NCBI RefSeq assembly: GCF_004363075.1
Contig: NZ_SNYN01000004.1
Location: 243,223-307,222, forward strand
Direction of reading: 5' to 3'
From: Actinorugispora endophytica
Lineage (GTDB): Bacteria; Actinomycetota; Actinomycetes; Streptosporangiales; Streptosporangiaceae
DNA length: 64,000 nucleotides
The position numbers were made by a program, and so were the translations under genes. Within the stretch, counting starts at the first letter, position 1. Each line of letters begins with the position of its first letter. Below are positions 9,541 to 17,680 of the stretch, in pieces. The notes below the pieces were generated by a model. It had not been told where the DNA came from, ran no database searches, and worked only from the letters and a program-made list of their open reading frames with translations.

Positions 9541-9580
9541 TCATTTCGAGCGAGGGCGGGACCGGCCCTCGAATGTCCGG

Positions 9581-9635
9581 TGATCTTGCTGTTTCCCCCC
9601 GAAGTCAAGGTTCTCGGGGGGAAACAGCAAGATCA
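9581..9635. terminator. GATCTTG-family hairpin (20-bp perfect stem)
   Basis: TGATCTTGCTGTTTCCCCCC (9581-9600) pairs perfectly with its reverse complement at 9616-9635 around a 15-nt loop. It sits between the convergent helicase and sensor kinase genes, so it can end transcripts from both sides. Near-identical hairpins occur at 43267-43321 and related ones at 22862-22930 and 23502-23560. Confidence 0.75.
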
Positions 9636-9639
9636 CTAA

Positions 9640-9815
9640 CGGAAACCACGCGAAACGGACACCGTGGGCGCGGCCCCGACCCCCACCCACCGTCGCCGCC
9701 CGCCGTGACCCCGCGATCCGCGTGACAGGAGGCCGAAAGGCCACCGAAGCACCGGCACGCCGAACCACCCCCGCGCCCGAGACTCCCTAGCGCGGCTCCG
9801 GGGCGGGGGTGTTTC
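9640..9815 (-). repeat. Dispersed composite repeat, copy 3 (inverted)
   Basis: Reverse complement of the block order seen at 9094-9310, with CCGTCGCCGCCCGCCGTGA, ACCGAAGCACCGGCACGCCG and CACCCCCGCGCCC, ending in CTCCCTAGCGCGGCTCCGGG. Together with copies 1 and 2 it fills nearly all of the 778-bp gap 9097-9874; no gene is seen in this gap. Confidence 0.7.
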
Positions 9816-9874
9816 GGAGCCGAACCACCGCCTGCGGTGGAAACCCCCTGGTGTCCCGGGTCCGGAGCCCCGGG

Positions 9875-11815
9875 TCAGGTGTCCTGGGGGGCCGAGGGCA
9901 GGACGATGGTGAAGGCGCTGCCGGCGCCCGGTGTGCTGACCGCCAAGGCGTGCCCGCCGTGCAGTTCGGCGATGTGGCGCACGATCGCCAGGCCCAGGCC
10001 GCTTCCGCCGGTGCGGCGGCTGCGGGACTTGTCGGCCCGCCAGAACCGGTCGAAGAGCCGCGGCAGGTGTTCCGGGGCGATGCCCTCCCCGGTGTCCTCG
10101 ACCTCGATCGCGGCCAGATCGCCCCGCTGGAACGCGCGCACGGTGACGCGGCCTCCCTCGGGGGTGTGCCGCAGCGCGTTGGAGACCAGGTTCCCGACCG
10201 CCTGGCGCAGCCGCGCGGGGTCGGCCGTCAGGACCAGGTCCCCTTCGACCCGGCCCGTGAGGTCGATCCCGGCGGCGCCCGCGCCCGTGCGGTGCCCCTC
10301 GACCACCTGGGCGACGATGTCGCGCAGGTCGACGGGCTCGGGGTGCAGCCGCAGCTCGCCCGCGTCGGCCTGGGCCAGGTCCTGGAGGTCGTCGATGAGG
10401 CGCTGTAGCAGCAGGGCCTCGCCGATGAGGGTGGCCCGGCGCTCGTGGTCGAGGTCGGCGAGCCCGTCCTGGGCGGCCTCCAGCCAGGACCGGATGTTGG
10501 CCAGCGGGGTGCGCAACTCGTGGGAGATGTCGCTGATCATGTCCTTGCGCTGGCGCTCCAGATCGCCCAGATGGCGCGACATGTCGTTGAAGGCCTGGGC
10601 CAGCCGCCCGATCTCCCCCCGGTCCGACACCCTGACCCCGGCGGGGTCCTGGCCGGCGCGCACGCGTTGGACCGCGTCGGTGAGGGTGCGCAGTGGGCGG
10701 GTGAGCCGCGTGGACAGCAGCACGCTCGCCCCCACGGCCAGCGCCAGGACCACCGCGACGAGCCCGATGATCCGCACCAGGCCCTCCCGGGACAGGGCCA
10801 GGCCCGACTCGGCGGCGCCGTCCGTGGGGTCGCTGATGAACAGCAGCACCGCCGAGGCGGTGTACGGGGCGAGCAGCTCGTGCCGCGCCGCCTCCACGCA
10901 CACCCCGTCCGCGGGGCGGCCGGACGGATCGCTCATGGCGCTGTCGGACGGCCCGGTCAGGGCGAAGACGTCGCCGAGGACCGGGGGCCGGTGCTCGGCG
11001 TCGCGTTCCAGCGCGCATGCCGACGCGAGCTCGCCGAGTTCGGCCAGGGCCGCCTCCTCCGTCCCGGTCGGCGTGTTCAGGAGGGACGCCGAGCCGGAGT
11101 CGGGGGCGGGCGTCGGTTCGGCCGGGGGGACCGGACCGGGGGCACCGGTCGAGGCGGGGGACGGGAAGGCGAAGTAGGGGTCCTCCTCGATCCACCAGCA
11201 GTAGTGGTCCGAGGAGGGCTCCGAGGCGCCGGAGGCGGGCCGCAGCGCGGGGCGGCCGCTGGGGCCGACGTCCACCTCCATCTCCCAGCCGTCGTTCCCG
11301 AAGCACTCGGCCTGCGTCCGGGCCAGCCCCAGGAGCTCGGTCCTCTCGGCCTCGGGCAGCGCGAAGGGCCCCACCGCGCGGGCGTCGATCCGGTCGGGGG
11401 CGGAGTCGGGCACCAGGGTCACGTCCACCGCCATCGGGTCGACCACGGAGGAGGCCCGGCCGCGCGGCGCCGGGGCGTCGGGGTCGGAGTCCACGACCAG
11501 GACCCGGTCCTGCGTGGTGAGGGTGATGCGGCGCCCGGTCTCGGCCGCGAGGTCGCCGACGAGGCCGTCCACCCCCTCCCAGTCGGGGTGGGTCGCGGCG
11601 TATCCGAGCAGCGCGTCGTAGATGCGGGTGTCGTCGGCCAGGGTCTGGCCCTGCTCGGTGCGGATCGCCCCGGAGGTGCCCTGCACCGCGACCCAGGCGG
11701 TGGCCGTCACCGAGCAGATCGTGACCAGGATGTAGCTGGTCAGCACGCGCACGGACAGCCGGTGGCGCAGCCGCGGGCCCTCCGAGGCCGGGGAGTGCCC
11801 GCGCCTACGGGACAC
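9875..11815 (-). CDS. Membrane sensor histidine kinase (BaeS-like)
   Basis: 646 residues from GTG. A membrane segment at about residues 25-48 (VLTSYILVTICSVTATAWVA) is followed by a long, roughly 280-residue extracytoplasmic sensor region rich in Pro/Ala/Ser. A second membrane segment (LVAVVLALAVGASVLL) and a HAMP linker come next. HisKA has SHELRTPLAN (His 432), and the HATPase has NLVSNALRH, EDTGEGIAP and GSGLGLAIV. Its start overlaps the end of the upstream regulator by 11 bp, so the pair is an operon with the regulator first. Signal unknown; the downstream convergent helicase is unrelated. Confidence 0.93.
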   Translation of the reverse strand: MSRRRGHSPASEGPRLRHRLSVRVLTSYILVTICSVTATAWVAVQGTSGAIRTEQGQTLADDTRIYDALLGYAATHPDWEGVDGLVGDLAAETGRRITLTTQDRVLVVDSDPDAPAPRGRASSVVDPMAVDVTLVPDSAPDRIDARAVGPFALPEAERTELLGLARTQAECFGNDGWEMEVDVGPSGRPALRPASGASEPSSDHYCWWIEEDPYFAFPSPASTGAPGPVPPAEPTPAPDSGSASLLNTPTGTEEAALAELGELASACALERDAEHRPPVLGDVFALTGPSDSAMSDPSGRPADGVCVEAARHELLAPYTASAVLLFISDPTDGAAESGLALSREGLVRIIGLVAVVLALAVGASVLLSTRLTRPLRTLTDAVQRVRAGQDPAGVRVSDRGEIGRLAQAFNDMSRHLGDLERQRKDMISDISHELRTPLANIRSWLEAAQDGLADLDHERRATLIGEALLLQRLIDDLQDLAQADAGELRLHPEPVDLRDIVAQVVEGHRTGAGAAGIDLTGRVEGDLVLTADPARLRQAVGNLVSNALRHTPEGGRVTVRAFQRGDLAAIEVEDTGEGIAPEHLPRLFDRFWRADKSRSRRTGGSGLGLAIVRHIAELHGGHALAVSTPGAGSAFTIVLPSAPQDT

Positions 11816-12509
11816 GGCCGTCCCCCGCGTCCACCAGCTTGTAGCCGATCCCGTAGACGGTGAGCAGGCGCACCGGCCGCCTCGGGGCGGGCTCGAGTTT
11901 GCGGCGCAGGTTCTTGACGTGCACGTCGATGCTGCGTTCGGTCGTGTAGGGGGCGGTCCCGTGCACGCGTTCGAGCAGCTGGGCGCGGGTGAACGCCCGG
12001 CCGGGCTCGGCGGCCATGGCCTCCAGCAGCTGGAACTCCACCGGGGTGCACTCCACGGGGTCCCCCCCGACCTCCACCACGTGCCTGACGGGGTCGACGG
12101 CGACCGCGCCGACCCGCAGCACCCGCTCGTCCGCCCGCTGCACGCGCCGCACGCGGCGCAGCAGCGTCCGCACGCGCGCCATCAGCTCCCGGGGGCTGTA
12201 GGGCTTGGTCATGTAGTCGTCGGCGCCCAGGTCCAGGCCGGCCAGCAGGTCGGACTCGGTCGAGCGCGCGGTCAGCATCAGGACGGCGACGTCGGACTCG
12301 GCGCGCAGGACCCGGCACACCTCCAGGCCGTCCGCCCCGGGCATCATCACGTCCAGGACCAGGAGGTCGGGGCGGTGGTCGCGGGCCCGGGTGATGGCGG
12401 ACGTCCCGTCGTGCACGACGAGCACCGAGTGCCCTTCGTGCTCCAGGTAGCGCCGGATCACCTCCGCCTGCATGGCGTCGTCCTCGGCGACCAGAACATG
12501 TGCGCACAT
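11805..12509 (-). CDS. OmpR/PhoB-family DNA-binding response regulator
   Basis: 234 residues. The receiver has the VAEDD acidic pair and a phospho-acceptor Asp in LLVLDVMMPGADG, the Lys in YMTKPYSPREL, and a C-terminal winged helix with CTPVEFQLLEAM and VHVKNLRRKLEP, ending VYGIGYKL. The ATG at 12509 is chosen because the receiver starts five residues later; the upstream open frame lacks coding character. Shine-Dalgarno is weak. It overlaps the kinase gene and is divergent from the L,D-transpeptidase gene, which makes a cell-envelope stress role plausible. Confidence 0.93.
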   Translation of the reverse strand: MCAHVLVAEDDAMQAEVIRRYLEHEGHSVLVVHDGTSAITRARDHRPDLLVLDVMMPGADGLEVCRVLRAESDVAVLMLTARSTESDLLAGLDLGADDYMTKPYSPRELMARVRTLLRRVRRVQRADERVLRVGAVAVDPVRHVVEVGGDPVECTPVEFQLLEAMAAEPGRAFTRAQLLERVHGTAPYTTERSIDVHVKNLRRKLEPAPRRPVRLLTVYGIGYKLVDAGDGRVP

Positions 12510-12806
12510 GGGGGTTCCCGACTCTTTCCGTAGCACGGTCGCCCCGCTCGGGGCGGGGCGCGGGACCGATCGTACGCGCGCCCGGGGGCGTCGGACGTTC
12601 CGGAGCGAAAGCGACACGGCATCCTCACGGCATGCTCTCGGGTTCTTCACATCTCTCGGGCACAATCCCTGCCATACCGAAGGAGACGGCGGCCGCGCGG
12701 TACCGTCCGCGCCTCCCGCCTCCTCCTTCGCGTCGGCCTCCGGCGCCGGTTCCCACCGTGTGCGCCGCCGAGCCTCCGCACACCCTCCGCCCCGGATTGG
12801 ACCCCC

Positions 12807-13589
12807 ATGCCACGCCACGCCCTCGCACGCCTCGAAGCCCCCGCGCTCCCGCCGGTCACGGTGCTCGCGCGGACCGCCGCAGGGGTGATCCTGGCCCTCG
12901 CGCTGACGGCGTGCGGGGGAGGGGAGCCCTCCTCGGACGCCGCTGACCAGGGCGGGGGCCAGGACGGCGCGGAGGAGGCCACGGCCGACAGCGGGGCCAC
13001 GGCGGTGATCGCCACGGTGACCGGCGACGGCGTCGACGTGTACGAGGAGAAGGACGGCGCGAAGCTCACCACGCTGGCCAGCCCCAACGAGTACGGGGCG
13101 GACCGGACGTTCCTGGTCGCGGAGAAGGACGGGGAGTGGCTGAACGTGCTCCTGCCGGTCCGGCCCAACGGCAGCACCGGGTGGGTGCGGGAGTCCGACG
13201 TCGAGCTCTCCCGGACCGACCGGCGCATGGAGGTCGACCTGGCCGAGCACGTCTTCACCGTCTACAAGGGCGACGAGGTCGAACGGGAGGGCGAGATCGG
13301 CACCGGCAGGGACGAGACGCCGACGCCCCCGGGGACGTACTACTTCACCGAGCTCGTCGAGCCCGCCGAGGACGACAGCCCCTACGGCGCCTACGCCTAC
13401 GGGCTGAGCGGGTTCTCCCCGACCTTGGAGACCTTCGCGGGCGGGCCCGGCCAGCTCGCCGTGCACGGCACCAACGCGAACGACGACCTGGGCACCCAGG
13501 TCAGCCACGGGTGCGTGCGCGTCAGCAACGACGACATCACCTGGATCGCCGAGAACCTCGCGCTGGGGACGCCCGTCATCATCGGCTGA
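12807..13589 (+). CDS. L,D-transpeptidase (YkuD) lipoprotein with SH3-like domain
   Basis: 260 residues. A signal sequence with lipobox LTAC (Cys 36) marks a secreted lipoprotein. A Gly/Ala/Asp-rich linker leads to an SH3-like region (about 60-135), then the YkuD catalytic domain with HGTNAND and SHGCVRVSNDD (catalytic Cys 236, His 234, Arg 238). Such enzymes make 3-3 peptidoglycan cross-links or attach proteins outside the membrane. A secreted small protein gene follows. The envelope two-component system lies divergently upstream with a 297-bp gap, where I see no further gene. The start could lie some codons downstream, since the n-region is long. Confidence 0.92.
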   Translation: MPRHALARLEAPALPPVTVLARTAAGVILALALTACGGGEPSSDAADQGGGQDGAEEATADSGATAVIATVTGDGVDVYEEKDGAKLTTLASPNEYGADRTFLVAEKDGEWLNVLLPVRPNGSTGWVRESDVELSRTDRRMEVDLAEHVFTVYKGDEVEREGEIGTGRDETPTPPGTYYFTELVEPAEDDSPYGAYAYGLSGFSPTLETFAGGPGQLAVHGTNANDDLGTQVSHGCVRVSNDDITWIAENLALGTPVIIG

Positions 13590-13717
13590 CCCGGCGCCAC
13601 CGGACTTCCGCGCCTCCTGCGAGCGCGCGGGGAACGCCCGGCCGGTGGAGCCACCGGCGGGCGGGGTGGGGGGCGCACGCCGCCCCACCAGCAGGACATG
13701 ACATCGAAAGGCTGACA

Positions 13718-13993
13718 ATGACGTTCAAGTCGATTCTCCTCAGCGGAGCGGCGGCCGCGCTGCTCGGCGGCCTGCTCGGCGTCGGGTTCACCGGCTCCGC
13801 GCTCGCCGACGAGGCGCCCGCCCCGGTGCCCGCCGAGGCCGACCCGACCGCCGGCCCCGACGGCACCGGGGCCGACCCGACCGCCGGCCCCGACGGCACC
13901 CCCCTGACCGTCGGCCCCGACGGCGCTCCCTTGGACCTCCCCACCCCGGCGCCCGCCGCCCCCATCGAGAGCGACCCCAGCTACACCGGCTGA
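13718..13993 (+). CDS. Small secreted Pro/Gly/Asp repeat protein
   Basis: 91 residues. A clear Sec signal peptide (hydrophobic AAAALLGGLLGVGFTG, cleavage after ALA, residue 30) precedes a mature part of about 60 residues that is low-complexity and acidic, with two exact copies of DPTAGPDGT and a third variant LTVGPDGA. GAAAGG lies 6 nt before the ATG. A strong hairpin follows at 14014. It may be a surface or matrix peptide; no family is recognised. Confidence 0.8.
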   Translation: MTFKSILLSGAAAALLGGLLGVGFTGSALADEAPAPVPAEADPTAGPDGTGADPTAGPDGTPLTVGPDGAPLDLPTPAPAAPIESDPSYTG

Positions 13994-14013
13994 CCGGTCC
14001 TCCGGTAGCGGAC

Positions 14014-14049
14014 GGAGGTGCCCGCTCCCCCGGGGGAGCGGGCACCTCC
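14014..14049. terminator. Perfect 36-bp palindrome, bidirectional terminator
   Basis: GGAGGTGCCCGCTCCCCC is followed directly by its reverse complement, giving an 18-bp arm hairpin 20 bp after the secreted-protein stop and 60 bp beyond the end of the convergent DUF4232 gene. It can serve both genes. Confidence 0.85.
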
Positions 14050-14109
14050 TCGCGTCTCAGGCCCTCGGCCTCATCCCGTCAGCGGCCCCGGCCGGGACCG
14101 CTGACGGGC

Positions 14110-14766
14110 TCACGAGGCGGCGTCCGGATCGGTCCACCCCGGGGTCACCGCGCTCACGCCGGTGCCCTCGATCTCGGGGTTGGAGCAGACGAGCTGGTCG
14201 GTACCCATGCCCTGATACGTCCCCTCGACGTCGGCCGCCAGGAGGACCTCGATCCCCGCGGCGTTGACGGGCTGGCAGACCTCGGGGTCGTAGTTGTCCG
14301 GGTTGGCGTGGTAGAGGGTGAACGTCGCCGTGTCCAGCGGCTCCAGGACGAACGACTCGCCCGGCTCCTCCCACTGGTACGCCCACGAACCCACCTGCTC
14401 GCCCTCCGGTCCGTCCACCCAGAGCAGGTCCAGCTGGCCGGGCATCAGGCACGGTCCGGCGCCGTCGTCGATCCGGAGCAGCGAGAACGTGACGGCCGTG
14501 GTCCCGGCGGCGGAGTCGCGGCCCTCCTCGATGATCTTGATGTCGCCCTTGCCGCAGTCGCGCACGTCGGTCGCGCCGGTCCCGTAGGTCTCGCCGGTCT
14601 CTCCGGTCGCGCCGGTCGCGCCGGTCTCGCCGGTCTCTCCGGTCGCGCCGGTCTCGTCGGTCGGGTCGGTCCAGCCGGTCGCGTCGGCCGAGGCGACCGG
14701 CGCGCCGAGCACCAGCGCGCAGAGGGCGCTTCCCGCAATGAGAACGGTTCGGGTGGGTGTGTTCAT
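14110..14766 (-). CDS. Secreted DUF4232-like protein with collagen-like (A/E)TG repeat linker
   Basis: 218 residues. A signal peptide (VLIAGSALCALVLGAPVASA) is followed by an acidic linker of about eight (A/E)-T-G tripeptides at residues 38-60, then a beta-rich domain with four Cys (RDCGKGD, GPCLMPG, EVCQPVN, LVCSNPE) matching the layout of DUF4232 domains. ATG 14766 is chosen over an upstream ATG because the signal peptide starts there and GGGAGA precedes it. The mature protein probably sits outside the membrane. The repeat linker is encoded by near-identical 9-bp units, so its length may vary between strains. Function unknown. Confidence 0.8.
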   Translation of the reverse strand: MNTPTRTVLIAGSALCALVLGAPVASADATGWTDPTDETGATGETGETGATGATGETGETYGTGATDVRDCGKGDIKIIEEGRDSAAGTTAVTFSLLRIDDGAGPCLMPGQLDLLWVDGPEGEQVGSWAYQWEEPGESFVLEPLDTATFTLYHANPDNYDPEVCQPVNAAGIEVLLAADVEGTYQGMGTDQLVCSNPEIEGTGVSAVTPGWTDPDAAS

Positions 14767-15154
14767 GGGGCCTGTCTCCCTTGCTTGGCTTGCTCGGTAG
14801 GACGCGGGGAGGGCGGAGGAAGTTTTGGGGACCTGAGGCCCGAACGCCGTTCGGATATGGTCGTGGTCGCAGGTCAACCCGGTGATCGTGCTTTCCGCCG
14901 GACACGGCTCCGTCGTCCCGATGGCCTGCTGCCGTGGACGTTCGCGCACGGCGCGGCGTGGTCCGGGGCCTTCACCACTTTTTGTGATGTGCTTCGTTCG
15001 GGCGTTTCCCTAGCGTGTTTCGGGCAGAGCTTTTGCCGGGCCTTTGCCGATGCCTCCCGGCCGGTGGCGGACCGTCCCGGGGGATGGGAGGGGCGGCCCC
15101 GCGGGGGCGCCGTCGAAGTCCGCCCGGGACGAACAAGGACATGAGGGACGCCGC
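14767..15154. other. Divergent intergenic region, no gene seen
   Basis: This 388-bp gap separates the divergent DUF4232 and membrane-protein genes. It contains a small palindrome, CGAACGCCGTTCG (14841-14853), next to GATATGG, and an AT-richer patch (ACCACTTTTTGTGATGTGC, about 14974-14992) that could hold promoter elements for the operon to the right. No open frame has coding bias. Confidence 0.5.
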
Positions 15155-17680
15155 ATGGGCCACCCAGCCACGATCCTGACACCGCTGCCCGACCGGGCCC
15201 TGGGGTGGCTCAGCTGGAGGCGGCCCCTGATCGGGGTCGAGCCGCTGCCGCTTCCCGAGTGGACCGAACCGCGCCCCGACCCCGACGCCATCCGCGCCGC
15301 CCTGCACCAGCGGCAGGGCGAGGTCGTCCGGCAGCAGCAGCTCGCGGCGCACAACCTGGCCTTCTACCGGAAGGCCGTCTGGTCGGCGGTCGCGGCGGTC
15401 GGCTACTCGGCGCTCACCACGCTCGGACTGCTGCTGACGTTCGCCGTCACGGGGACCCCGTTCGAGGCGGTCTCCGCGGCGGACTCCCCCGCGGCCACCG
15501 TCCCGACGCACTTCATCGTGGCCGGGTGGGCCTCGTTCTTCGCTCCCTGGTTCGCCGTCGTGGCACTGCGCCACCGCAGGCGGCTCGGCGCGAGCCGGGT
15601 CGGCTGGGGCCTGTTCCTCCTCCTGGGCCTGGGACTGTGGTTCGCGGCCCTGGCGGCCTCCTTCCTCACGTTCGGGCTGTCCTTCTCCCTCCTGCCCGGC
15701 GCGGTCGGCCTGTGGGTCCTGTTCACCCGCCCCACCGTCTACAACATGGACTTCGGCACCACCGGCAGGGCGCCCCTGACGCTGTGGACCCTCTACCGGC
15801 GGGTCGGCGGGGAGGAGGCCGGGGGCCGCAGGGCGATCGCCTCGTTCGAGCGGCGCGTGGCCGAGGCGGTCGCGGAGGCCGAGCGGGAGTTCGGGGAACG
15901 CCACCGGCGCTTCCACGCCCAGCTGGCGGGCTCCTCCCCGTTCGGGGTGGTGGCGCCGCCCGAGCAGCAGGACATCGTGGCCGTGGGCGGCAGCCCGATG
16001 GAGCGCGGCGACATGCTGCACCACTTCGGCGTCGCCGCGATCGCCCGGGGAAACCGGATCTGGGTGCTGGACCTGGAGGGCAGGGGAGCCGGCGACCGGC
16101 TGCTCGGCGAGGTGCGGCGGCACGGCCGGCCCGCCGGGTGGCTCTCCGCGGACGACGACGCCGCGCTGGTCGCCGCCTTCGACGCGCTCTCGGCGACCCG
16201 CGGCAGGCGCCACCAGATCACCGAGGCGCTCGCGTCGGCGTTGGCCGACGACGCCGACAGCGGGGTGAGCAGGCAGGCGCGCAGCACCGCCGACACGCTG
16301 AACCGCCTCGGCCGCATCCTGCACGAGACGCGGGGCGCGATCACGGTCGCGGGCCTGCACGCCGCGCTGGAGGTCCTGCTCGGGGGAGGCGGGGAGGCCC
16401 CCTCCCGTGCCGTGGGCGACGACTTCGGGCTCGACGACGCGGCGGTCGGACCGGTGGCGGGGCTGGCGCCCGACGCGGCGGCCCGGGTCCGCGCCGCGTT
16501 CACCCGCCAGGACCGCGAGCACTTCCACGCCGCCTGGACCGAGCTCCGCGTCAAGCTGGCGGGCCTGCTCCCCGACGACGACGGCCCCGCGCGGAGCGCC
16601 TGGACGCCCGACGCCGACCTCTCAGGGGCGTCCGTCCCGCTGACCCTCGCCTCGTTCGACCGGGAGCTGCGCGCGGCCATGCTCCTGGCGCACCACATCG
16701 AGCTGCTCCGCTGGGGGACGGTCCCGCCCCCGGCGGCGCTGGCCGTCGTCGGCGTGGACCGGGTGCGCCCCGAACTGCTGCGCCAGCTCTCCGAGGTGGC
16801 CGGGTCCGCCGGGATCCGGCTGCTGCTGATGTTCAACGAGCTGACCCCGGCCGTCAGGGACCTGGCCCGCGGCCGCCGCGCCGTCGCCGCGTTCGGCGGG
16901 CACGGCGCGGCGGCGGCCGAGGAGCTGTCCGACCTGTTCGGGAAGGACTGGATCCCGAGGCTCCAGTCCTACCAGCGGACCTGGTCGGAGGCCGAGTCGG
17001 TGTCGCGGGCCGAGGCGTCGGGCCGCACCTGGTCCAGGACCGAGAGCGAGCAACGCACGCGCTCGTTCAACACGTTCTCCTCCCACGGCTCCAGCGGCGG
17101 CGGCGAGGGCGGTCCGGTCGACCAGCGCAGCAGCGGGTACGGCAGCTCCACCGCCAGGTCCCACGGCGTCTCCGACACCAGCGGCGGATCGTGGACCGGG
17201 ACCGACACGCGGGGAACCACGAGCCAGCAGGGCGGTTCGGCGACGACGCAACTGGAGTACGAGCGCCGCGTGACGGGGAGCGTCATCAGCGGCCTGGCCC
17301 CCTTCACGGCCGTCCTCAAGGCCGGGGACGGCGTGGCCTTCATCGACGTCAAGGCGGACATGCCGATGCCGCCGCAGCTGACCGGTGACGCGCCGCCCCT
17401 GCCGCCCCCGCCCGCCCCGAACCCGGGGCCGGCGGCCGGTCCCGCCGTCCCGTACGGCGGCCCCCAGCAGACCGGTCCGTACCCGCAGCAGCCGGGGCCC
17501 GCGCAGCCGTATCCGCCGGGCGGGGGTCCCCACCAGGCCGGCTCCCACCAGGCCGGTCCGTACCCGCAGCAGCCGGGTCCCGCGCAGCCGTATCCGCCGG
17601 GCGGGGGTCCCCACCAGGCCGGCTCCCACCAGGCCGGTCCGTACCCGCAGCAGCCGGGTCCCGGCGGCCAGCGGTTCTGA
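15155..17680 (+). CDS. Large membrane protein partner of the HerA-like ATPase
   Basis: 841 residues, no family recognised. The N-terminal third has several membrane segments (about 70-92, 118-138 and 150-195). A long soluble helical region follows (LLLMFNELTPAVRD near 570), then a Ser/Thr/Arg-rich stretch (about 610-690, e.g. SWTGTDTRGTTSQQGGS), a short conserved-looking segment (VTGSVISGLAPFTAVLKAGDG) and a Pro/Gln/Gly tail of 27-residue repeats. ATG 15155 has GAGGGA upstream. Its stop TGA shares one base with the ATG of the ATPase gene, so the two are translationally coupled and likely form a complex. Ser-rich linkers of this kind are also seen inside some HerA-type ATPases, which suggests a split of a once-fused protein. 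Confidence 0.8.
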   Translation: MGHPATILTPLPDRALGWLSWRRPLIGVEPLPLPEWTEPRPDPDAIRAALHQRQGEVVRQQQLAAHNLAFYRKAVWSAVAAVGYSALTTLGLLLTFAVTGTPFEAVSAADSPAATVPTHFIVAGWASFFAPWFAVVALRHRRRLGASRVGWGLFLLLGLGLWFAALAASFLTFGLSFSLLPGAVGLWVLFTRPTVYNMDFGTTGRAPLTLWTLYRRVGGEEAGGRRAIASFERRVAEAVAEAEREFGERHRRFHAQLAGSSPFGVVAPPEQQDIVAVGGSPMERGDMLHHFGVAAIARGNRIWVLDLEGRGAGDRLLGEVRRHGRPAGWLSADDDAALVAAFDALSATRGRRHQITEALASALADDADSGVSRQARSTADTLNRLGRILHETRGAITVAGLHAALEVLLGGGGEAPSRAVGDDFGLDDAAVGPVAGLAPDAAARVRAAFTRQDREHFHAAWTELRVKLAGLLPDDDGPARSAWTPDADLSGASVPLTLASFDRELRAAMLLAHHIELLRWGTVPPPAALAVVGVDRVRPELLRQLSEVAGSAGIRLLLMFNELTPAVRDLARGRRAVAAFGGHGAAAAEELSDLFGKDWIPRLQSYQRTWSEAESVSRAEASGRTWSRTESEQRTRSFNTFSSHGSSGGGEGGPVDQRSSGYGSSTARSHGVSDTSGGSWTGTDTRGTTSQQGGSATTQLEYERRVTGSVISGLAPFTAVLKAGDGVAFIDVKADMPMPPQLTGDAPPLPPPPAPNPGPAAGPAVPYGGPQQTGPYPQQPGPAQPYPPGGGPHQAGSHQAGPYPQQPGPAQPYPPGGGPHQAGSHQAGPYPQQPGPGGQRF
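17474..17664 (+). repeat. 81-bp in-frame tandem repeat
   Basis: Two full copies (17474-17554 and 17555-17635) plus a partial third encode a 27-residue unit beginning GPYPQQPGPAQPYPPGGG. By eye the copies differ at about two bases. The repeat lies at the C-terminus of the membrane protein and keeps the frame. Confidence 0.9.

Noticed and set aside
9537..9768. Short open frames in both strands between the helicase and sensor kinase
   Set aside because: They lie entirely in dispersed repeats and hairpins, and the same translated tail appears at other repeat copies.
14445..14738. Open frame of alternating Pro/Arg/Thr opposite the (A/E)TG repeats
   Set aside because: A shadow of the 9-bp repeat in the DUF4232-like gene; the signal peptide and Cys pattern support the other frame.
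17474..17664. CRISPR-like periodic repeat
   Set aside because: The 81-bp units are directly adjacent without spacers and are in frame inside a gene.
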